From Colidextribacter sp. OB.20 (lineage in GTDB: Bacteria; Bacillota; Clostridia; Oscillospirales; Oscillospiraceae): 46,168 nucleotides of DNA. Location: assembly GCF_009911595.1 (NCBI RefSeq), contig NZ_QWKG01000032.1, forward strand, positions 1 to 46,168, written 5' to 3'. Both the position numbers and the translations under genes were made by a program. Of this stretch, positions 40,545 through 46,168 are shown piece after piece. Every line of letters begins with the position of its first letter. Position 1 is the stretch's first letter. The notes beneath the pieces are model-generated. The model saw only the letters and a program-made list of their open reading frames with translations. It was not told where the DNA came from and made no database searches.

Positions 40545-40579
40545 CCGCAGACCTTGTCTACATCAAGGCCTGCGGTTTT
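40545..40579 (+). terminator. Terminator of the pst-pho operon
   Basis: CCGCAGACCTTG and CAAGGCCTGCGG form a stem with one internal mismatch and a TCTACAT loop, followed by TTTTCCG. It lies 45 bp after the phoR stop. Confidence 0.7.
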
Positions 40580-40611
40580 CCGTTTATAAGTTATCTCTAG
40601 TTAATGACAAT

Positions 40612-40637
40612 ATGACCCGCGCCATAAAGTTGCCCAT
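40612..40637 (+). repeat. 26-bp repeat flanking the ABC operon, copy 1
   Basis: Starts ATGACCCGCGCCATAAAGTT and continues GCCCAT. It matches 43441-43466 at 23 of 26 positions; a shorter version (TGACCCGCGCCGTAA) lies at 43287-43301. These bracket the frameshifted ABC operon. Each long copy begins with ATG in an open frame (MTRAIKLPI / MTCAIKFPM), so the repeat may be the start of a small lost gene family. Confidence 0.55.
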
Positions 40638-40723
40638 CGTCTACGCCGTTCCGGAGGGCCAGGGTCGCGAATGTGTGTCTGTCGTTTGAGAATCGTTTTC
40701 TGGCAATCAATGCAAATTTGGCG

Positions 40724-41517
40724 TCAAGACAGCAGTAGCTTGTCGTCCGCTTCGTCAGAGCCGCTCACCTTGCTGAACAGCTCCAGCAGTTGGGGGACGG
40801 TGAGCTTTTTCTTGTCTTCGCCCTGTACGTCAATGACGATCTTGCCGTCGTACATCATGATGAGTCGGTTGCCGTGTGCGATGGCATCCTTCATATTATG
40901 AGTGACCATCATGGTGGTCAGCCTGCCCTCAGCCACGATGCGGTCGGACAGCTCCAGCACTTTGGCGGCGGTTTTGGGGTCTAAAGCGGCTGTGTGCTCG
41001 TCCAGAAGGAGGAGCTTGGGCCGTTTCAGGGAGGCCATCAGCAGGGTAAGCGCCTGCCGCTGGCCGCCGGACAGCAGACCCACTTTGCTGGTGAGGCGGT
41101 CCTCCAGCCCCAGATCCAGGTCGTGGAGCATGGCCTGGTATTTTTCTTTTTCCGCTCTGGTGATGCCCCAGCGCAGCCCCCGGGGTTGTCCCCGGCGGGC
41201 GGCCAGGGCCAGGTTCTCCACGATCTGCATGGTGGGGGCGGTGCCCAGCATGGGGTCCTGGAACACCCGGCCGATGTAGGGGGCCCGCTTGTACTCGGGC
41301 AGGCGGGTCACATCGGTGCCGCCGATGGTGATAGCGCCCTCGTCTACCATCCAGGTGCCGGCCACAGCGTTGAGCATGGTGGACTTGCCCGCGCCGTTGC
41401 CGCCGATGACGGTGCAGAAGTCGCCGTCCTTCAGGGTAAGGCTGCCCCCCGCAAGGCCTGTTTCTCATTGACGGTGCCGGGGTTGAAGGTCTTCCAGATT
41501 TCTTTGATCTCAGGCAT
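40724..41517 (-). pseudogene. ABC transporter ATPase (TrpXYZ-type importer), frameshifted
   Basis: Starts at the ATG at 41517 (MPEIKEIWKTFNPGTVNEKQ). At a run of six Gs (41450-41445, minus strand) the frame is lost; adding one base restores GGSLTLKDGDFCTVIGGNGA-GKST and the rest of the protein to 40724. The signature LLSGGQRQALTLL, Walker B LLLLDEHTAALD and H-loop MVTHNMKDA are intact after the shift. It is the third gene of an SBP-permease-ATPase operon. It is either a single-base inactivation or a homopolymer sequencing error. Confidence 0.8.
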
Positions 41518-41994
41518 GGGAGGTCCCTCCTTTGCGGACGGCCTTGGTAAAGTACTGGCTCTTCCAAAAGGGGATGGACAGGAAGACGGCCACCACCAGG
41601 GCGGTGAGCAGCTTCAGGTCGTTGGGGTCCAGGCCCAGCCGCAGAACGACCTGGATGACCATGTAGTAGATGATGGCCCCGATGACGGCGGACAGCAGCT
41701 TCAGGGAGAAGTTGTGGAAAATTCTGCTCAGCAGCACCTGCCCGATGATGACGGCGGCCAGTCCCGCCAGCATCCCGGCCAGAATGGCGCACAGGGTGGC
41801 GATCCAGATGTTGACGCCGTTGAGGGCCAGCAGTACGCAGGCGCCCCCCCGGTGGCCAGGGAGCCGTCCACCGTCAGGTCGGCCACGTCCAGAATGCGGT
41901 AGGTGATATAGACGCCGATGGCCATGATGCCCCAGATCAGGCCCTGGCCCACGGCGCCCGGCATGGATTTCAGCAGGGCGGTCAGGAATTCCAT
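41510..41994 (-). pseudogene. ABC transporter permease (BPD_transp_2 type), frameshifted
   Basis: Starts MEFLTALLKSMPGAVGQGLI at 41994 with AAAGGAG upstream and reads to DLTVDGSLATGG. A run of seven Gs (41845-41851) then throws the frame. The correct continuation CVLLALNGVNIWIATLCAIL and AGMLAGLAAVIIGQVLL lies in another frame and runs to 41510, overlapping the ATPase start. Membrane helices are clear on both sides. With one base added, or two removed, the gene would be whole. Confidence 0.8.
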
Positions 41995-42074
41995 AGGCGC
42001 GTTCTCCTTTACAGAAAAATAGCACAGGGGCGGAAAAGAGATCTTCTCTTCTCCGCCCTGTGTTCAACGAATGC

Positions 42075-43132
42075 TCAGCCGATGGCCTCGTAGTCGCCGG
42101 GAACTGTGATATTCAGAGCCTGGCAGTTGGCGGCGTTATATTTCTTGGTCACCTCGGGGGCGAACTTGACGGGCATGGTGGACACGTCCGCGCCGTTGAC
42201 CAGGATGTCGTAAGCCATCTCGCCGGCGATGACGCCGATGTCGTAGTAGCTGATGGACAGAGTCACCACGCCGCAGCCGGAGCAGATACCCTCCTCGCCG
42301 GCCACCACGGGTACCCCGGCGGGGATGACCACGTTGGCGATGGCCTCGGTGTTGTTGGCGGCGGTGTTGTCGGTGGGGATGTAGATGACGTCGGAGCTGT
42401 CACAGGCGCTCTGGGTGACGGAGGCCAGGTCGTTCACATCGGTGAAGGCAAAGTTGGCGCAGGTGTAGCCCATGCCGGTGAGGGCCTCGGAGACCACCTC
42501 CACCTGGTAGACGGAGTTGGGTTCGCCGGAGCAGTAGAGCAGGCCCACGTTCTTGGCGTCGGGGAACATCTCGTGGAGCATCTCGGCCTGCTGGTCCAGG
42601 GGGGCCAGGTCGGAGGTGCCGGAGATATTGCCGCCCACAGTGCCGGTCCAGTTGTCGATGCCCAAGGCAGTGGCGTAGTCGGTGACGGAGGTGCCCAGGA
42701 TGGGGATATCACTGGTGGCGGAGGCGGCGGTCTGGAGGGGAGAGGTGGCGTTGGCCAGGATCAGATCCACGTTCTCAGAGATGAAACCGTCGATGATGGG
42801 AATGCAGTTGTTGCCCTCGCCGCCGGCGTTGCCCTCGTCAAACTTCACCTTGTCACCCAGCTTTGCGGTCAGGGTGTCCTTAAAGCCCTGGGTGGCGGCG
42901 TCCAGCGCCGGGTGGGGGGCCAGCTGGCAGATGCCAATGGTAAAGGTCTGGTCCGCAGTACCGGCGGGCGCCTGACTGCCGGAGCCGGTGGCGCCTGGCT
43001 GCCGGAACTGGCCGAACCGGAGGTGCCGGCGGTGCTGGGGCTGCTGACCTGAGCGGCGCCGTTGCCGCCGCAGGCGGCCAGACTCAGCAGCATGGCGGCC
43101 GCCATAAGCGAGGCAAGAATTTTCTGTTTCAT
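42075..43132 (-). pseudogene. ABC transporter substrate-binding lipoprotein (TrpX/PF04392-like), frameshifted
   Basis: Starts at the ATG at 43132: MKQKILASLMAAAMLL, SLAAC lipobox, then a Ser/Gly/Thr linker. The frame breaks within the linker (SSGSQAP, near 42985). The mature domain (FTIGICQLAPHPALDAATQG, IPILGTSVTDYATAL, ADVSTMPVKFAPE) continues in another frame to 42075. The domain is the ABC_sub_bind type that pairs with BPD_transp_2 permeases, often for aromatic amino acids or purine-like ligands. The ligand is unknown. It is the first gene of the operon; all three genes carry a frameshift. Confidence 0.8.
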
Positions 43133-43159
43133 GATGATCTCCTCTTTTCAAATGCGTTG

Positions 43160-43491
43160 TTTGCCGGACACTCGCTTTTCAAAAAGGTGCAACAGGCACT
43201 TAAGAATATAACGCTTTAAAGCGGCAAAGCCAACGTGTAATTTGCACAATAATATGCGGTAAAGACCTTTATATTTTTTGATTTATTGACCCGCGCCGTA
43301 ACCTGTGTTGGAACAGGACCCTTACCCCTCGCCCCGCCGTATAATACTGGGCTCACTCATTTCTCTGTTTTCCCTTTCCAGACCGCAGACGTTTCACTGG
43401 CTTACGATTTGGTAAGCCGCCCGGCTGGACGGCTTTTTACATGACCTGCGCCATAAAATTCCCCATGGCATATTCAAGTTCAAATTGTATC
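43160..43491. other. Intergenic region upstream of the ABC operon
   Basis: It holds an inverted repeat GGCTTAC-GATTTG-GTAAGCC (about 43399-43418) followed by a second small GC stem and TTTTT, which is terminator-like on the plus strand. It also holds the short repeat TGACCCGCGCCGTAA (43287-43301) and the 26-bp repeat copy at 43441-43466. No gene is recognisable. The ABC operon promoter must lie near its right-hand start (minus strand) but I cannot pick it out confidently. Confidence 0.4.
43441..43466 (+). repeat. 26-bp repeat flanking the ABC operon, copy 2
   Basis: ATGACCTGCGCCATAAAATT followed by CCCCAT; same orientation as 40612-40637, 2.8 kb away. The metabolic DNA gives way to AT-rich mobile DNA just beyond it, so it may mark the boundary of the inserted segment. 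Confidence 0.55.
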
Positions 43492-43520
43492 TTGCATAGT
43501 AGGCGAATATGGTGTAGAAT
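43492..43520 (+). promoter_or_regulatory. Promoter of the DUF3800 gene
   Basis: TTGCAT (43492-43497) and TAGAAT (43515-43520) with 17-bp spacing, 37 bp before the start codon. Confidence 0.6.
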
Positions 43521-43556
43521 TAATAAAAATAGATTTACGCCGTGTTAGGAGCCCAT

Positions 43557-44360
43557 ATGGAATACATCATATACTGCGATGAATCAAATAGTAGCGGACC
43601 GAAATTTGGTGATTTTTTTGGTGGTTGCATTGTAAACAGCAGAGACTGGCGTCCTATAACAGAAATGCTGGAAACCAAGAAAAAAGAATTAAATTTATTT
43701 GGTGAATTGAAATGGACGAAAGTAACTGCGCAGTACTTGGACCGATATATAGAAATTGTAGATTTATTCTTTGACTTTGTTAGGGATGGAAAGGTTAAAG
43801 TCCGTATCATGTTCCGAAACAATGAAGATCAACCATCCAGTTCAGCAACACGGCGTAGTGATGACAAATATTTTAAGTTGTATTATCAGTTCTTAAAGCA
43901 CTCTTTTGGGTTGAAAGACATTCCTGCGACAGAAGAAGATATTTTTATAAGGATATACTTGGATCAATTGCCTAACACCCATGAGAAATGTAAAGAGTTT
44001 AAAGAATTTGTCCAGCGTTTGCCAGCAAGTTGGAATGCCGGCAGGACAGGCGGCAAGTTATGCATTCGAAGAGGAGATGTGGCGGATGTTTGTTCACATG
44101 ACCATGTTTTGCTACAATGTACTGATATTATCCTAGGTGCGATGTATTTTCGCCTAAATGAACTGCATCGTGAAAAGCCAATGGGTAGTAGGTGTAGGGG
44201 AAAGCGGACGATTGCCAAAGAAAAGCTCTATAAACACATCAATAACAGGATTTGTGAAATACTGCCACATTTCAATATTGGGATTTCGACGGGAGTGCGC
44301 AATTATCAGAATCCAGCTTGGGAGTTGCCGTATAGTCACTGGAAATTTGTACCGAGGTAA
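43557..44360 (+). CDS. DUF3800 domain protein
   Basis: 267 residues; the ATG at 43557 follows TTAGGAG. DUF3800 landmarks: MEYIIYCDESNSSGPKFGDF with the conserved Asp-Glu-Ser, FGELKWTKV, YYQFLKHSFG, and the later acidic DHVLLQCTDIILGAMYFRLN. The fold is thought to be RNase H-like, with acidic residues at the active site, and many members sit in phage or ICE accessory regions where some have been linked to defence. Codon use is AT-rich, unlike the GC-rich genes to its left. It is the only intact gene at the right end of element B, so it is probably element cargo. Confidence 0.85.
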   Translation: MEYIIYCDESNSSGPKFGDFFGGCIVNSRDWRPITEMLETKKKELNLFGELKWTKVTAQYLDRYIEIVDLFFDFVRDGKVKVRIMFRNNEDQPSSSATRRSDDKYFKLYYQFLKHSFGLKDIPATEEDIFIRIYLDQLPNTHEKCKEFKEFVQRLPASWNAGRTGGKLCIRRGDVADVCSHDHVLLQCTDIILGAMYFRLNELHREKPMGSRCRGKRTIAKEKLYKHINNRICEILPHFNIGISTGVRNYQNPAWELPYSHWKFVPR

Positions 44361-44775
44361 AAAGAAAACGTCCCACCCTCTCTACATCAATACCCCACAT
44401 AGGAACGCAAGGCTTCGAGAAAGGCAGGACGTTTCTGACATATTGTACGATGAAGAGACGAGAAATATACATCTCTTCTAATTATTATGATATATCATAA
44501 TAATAAAAAAGTCAATAGGAAAATGGGAAAGTACAATTTTCTTAATTTTGAATAGTTTATCATTCATAAAAGAATTAAAGATGCAAGAAGTTTAGAGTTC
44601 AACATGGGGTAGAAACCCATACAAAACCCATACGGGCATCAAAAAAGCCCATACGCAAGTGTAGAACAGGAAACATGAAACTACAATAGAATATCACCGG
44701 GAACCGTTGTGTCACAACGGCTCCCGGCGCTAAAACAAAACAGGAGACAACAGGAGAAAACAACCTGGGAAGAAT
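44361..44775. other. Right-end non-coding DNA of element B
   Basis: About 415 AT-rich bases. It contains a perfect 24-bp palindrome (44481-44504, ATTATTATGATA and its complement) followed by A6, and the integrase-B arm repeats (44613-44654). There is also a strong 14-bp-pair hairpin (44697-44727: CCGGGA, A-C mismatch, CCGTTGTG, single T loop). This is the expected composition of an element terminus; no gene is seen. Confidence 0.5.
44613..44654 (+). repeat. Arm-type sites of integrase B, right end
   Basis: AAACCCATAC at 44613-44622 and 44624-44633, and a third variant AAAGCCCATAC at 44644-44654. They match the two copies at 6588-6609 beside integrase B and identify this as the other end of the same element. 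Confidence 0.65.
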
Positions 44776-44819
44776 TGGTAAGGATGAGGTCCCCAGTTCA
44801 AATCTGGGTAGCAGCTCCA
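44776..44819 (+). other. att site 3: 44-bp 3' fragment of tRNA-Thr(GGT)
   Basis: Identical to att sites 1 and 2. Here the preceding base gives the complete anticodon loop TTGGTAA. It is the junction between element B and element C, and the right boundary of the 38-kb segment. Confidence 0.85.
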
Positions 44820-44823
44820 GAGA

Positions 44824-44856
44824 AACCCGTTGTCCCGCAAGGGATAGCGGGTTTTT
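44824..44856 (+). terminator. tRNA-type terminator following att 3
   Basis: ACCCG...CGGGT with inner TCCC-GCAA-GGGA and TTTTTT tail; the same hairpin as after att 2, with one loop change. Confidence 0.65.
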
Positions 44857-44899
44857 TCATTTTGCGGTTGCTGTAAAAAATCGGTGAGAAAAACGAATT

Positions 44900-44919
44900 T
44901 GCTAAACATCATGCTAAAC
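44900..44919 (+). repeat. Candidate arm-type sites of integrase C
   Basis: TGCTAAAC at 44900-44907 and 44912-44919, a 12-bp period identical to that of the integrase-B arm repeats and in the same position relative to att and int. The other end of element C lies outside the window. Confidence 0.5.
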
Positions 44920-44934
44920 GCAAAACTGTTTGCC

Positions 44935-46097
44935 CTAAGATTGATTTACTGCATTACTCAGCAATAGCTGCAAAAGCTGAGCGGAAAAACCAGGATCGGA
45001 CTTGACCTTTTCCATAAGGAGCGCCGGGTCGAACCCGCCAGCTTGAACCGGAGAGGCAGGTAATGTACTGGGATAGAAGTCCGTTTCCACCAAAAGGGCC
45101 AGAGTACGCTTTTCGTCCTCCAGGGCCTCATTGTAATTGCTCATCAGGACTTCTGGGGACTGACCGGCACTTTCAGCGACAAGCTGATAATTGTTTTTTG
45201 ACAGTCTGATCTTGTGCATCTGGCCAGACTTCCGCAGGCCTTGAAATTCAATCTGATCTTCAATGTGCATGGAGGTCTGCCACTTCTTGAATGCCTTGCA
45301 AAGATTATTGGGGTCGATAGGGCATCCATTCGGCTGACAGATGAGCAGACCGTGATCCTGGTATTCCTCGCCAAAGAAAGCCTTGTTTGCGGCGATTTCA
45401 TACAGCCTGGCCTTGAGTTCGTGGAGCAAAGGAGTAGTCAGATACTGTTTGCGCACGCTGCCATCTGTTTTGGGGTCTTTCAGGATCAGTCTGCTTTTTG
45501 AAGTGGAGACATGTTTCGGAAAGACCTTGATGATTTTTTCCTCCGGCAATTCGCGCAGGGCCTCGTCGGAGACACGCTCTACGATCTGTGTGATCCACAT
45601 GCTGCGGTCACGGAAGTTAATGCTGCCTGCTTCCAGCCCCACAACTTCACCGGAGCGAAGGGAGCAGATAAAGCCGAGGCGGACCGCCAGATGCAGCAAA
45701 GGATCCTTCTCAATGCTGTCCAATACCTCAAGGACTCTCTTAGGTTCCCAGGCCTTCCGCTTCTTTGTTTTCTCAGAGGGTGGGGTGGTTTCCGGGATCT
45801 CCGTGACATAGCCCCACCTTTTAGCGGTTGGAAAACCAAGCATGAGGATGTTGTAGCACTTCTTTACCGTTGGAGAGCTGAGAGTTGGTATCTCCGAGGC
45901 TTTTTTCCCGTAGCTCTTACTCCCGCGACATGGCTTCCTTCGGAGGTAATCAATGAAGTCATCAATCGCCTGCGGCGTGATGGAGCTCATGACCCAGTCG
46001 CCAAAGTACGGATAAATATGTGCCTCCAGGTTTTGCACATAGCTGTCATAGGTCTTTGGAGAAAACCCCTTGCTTCTGGCATGTATGGGTAGTAAAG
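44935..46097 (-). pseudogene. int: Tyrosine integrase C, 5' end truncated
   Basis: The catalytic domain is present: Arg in ICSLRSGEVVGL, Arg in FQGLRKSGQMH, and Tyr in LMSNYNEALE. The His of HxxR and the His of box III are Gln (FQGL, AGQS), a variant pattern. The core-binding domain begins GFSPKTYDSYVQNLEAHIYP. The frame stays open to about 46090, where it meets a stop and an IS-like terminus, so the N-terminal arm-binding domain and start codon are lost. An internal GTG (46038) exists but cuts into the core-binding domain. Confidence 0.75.
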
Positions 46098-46168
46098 TGT
46101 CCCCTTAGTCAAGGACAAAATATTTTACGTAAGATTTGAGATTGATGTTGGATGATACTTTTTAGCCC
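46098..46168 (+). mobile_element. Possible insertion-sequence terminus (runs off window)
   Basis: TGTCCCCTTAGTCAAGGACA (46098-46117) begins TGT and contains TGTCC/GGACA as an inverted repeat, like the terminal repeats of IS3/IS150-type elements. It starts exactly where homology of integrase C ends. No transposase is visible in the remaining 50 bases, so the call rests on the junction. Confidence 0.35.

Noticed and set aside
41445-41851. Programmed ribosomal frameshifting in the ABC genes
   Set aside because: No recognisable slippery heptamer with stimulatory structure, and the third gene breaks at a non-slippery site; indels are simpler.

Overview
The window looks like a piece of chromosome from a GC-rich gut Clostridia of the Oscillospiraceae type (Flavonifractor/Lawsonibacter-like). 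I infer this from Gram-positive AGGAGG ribosome-binding sites, GC-rich metabolic genes beside AT-richer mobile DNA, lipoproteins with Cys lipoboxes, and a Firmicute-type sulfur operon (Rrf2, cysK, nifS, nifU, mnmA). The species is not provable from the sequence.

Layout. (1) 1-6473: the end of one mobile element, then a small 5.7-kb integrated replicon (element A) with a tyrosine integrase, an excisionase-like N-terminal extension, a rolling-circle-type replication initiator, three small unknown proteins and a secreted lipoprotein. (2) 6474-10815: the left part of element B with an integrase, an XRE repressor with divergent promoters, two small excisionase-like proteins, a replication-relaxation-like gene broken by one in-frame TGA, and a RusA-like small protein. 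(3) 10816-11831: a scrapyard of gene fragments, with a 23-bp perfect hairpin. (4) 11832-32116: metabolic genes: an unknown gene, DUF3795, CstA, a MoxR-ATPase/VWA pair, LysR, purF, an antiporter, then a long sulfur region (M20 hydrolase, metQIN, LysR, Rrf2, ECF S-component, cysK, nifS, nifU, mnmA). (5) 32117-33870: more fragments (asnB, histidine kinase, RusA-like, YibE/F). (6) 34076-40499: a complete pstSCAB-phoU-phoB-phoR phosphate regulon with Pho boxes. (7) 40724-43132: a three-gene ABC importer in which every gene is frameshifted. (8) 43492-44775: a DUF3800 gene and the right end of element B. (9) 44776-46168: the next integrase (element C), its 5' end cut by what looks like an IS terminus.

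What ties the window together is a set of three identical 44-bp fragments of a tRNA-Thr(GGT) 3' end (694, 6474, 44776), each followed by a different convergent integrase. Short arm-type repeats matching integrases A and B lie at both ends of their segments. For element B those ends enclose 38 kb, including purF, the sulfur operon and the pst-pho regulon. So either a large metabolic island is formally bounded by att sites, or a rearrangement (or assembly join) has put chromosomal genes inside an integrative element. A 240-bp direct repeat at 10.7 and 32.95 kb, next to the fragment zones, marks the likely recombination points.

A second notable signal is a two-hairpin RNA element with a GAAA tetraloop. 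It occurs upstream of both the MoxR-ATPase/VWA genes and purF, in opposite orientations.
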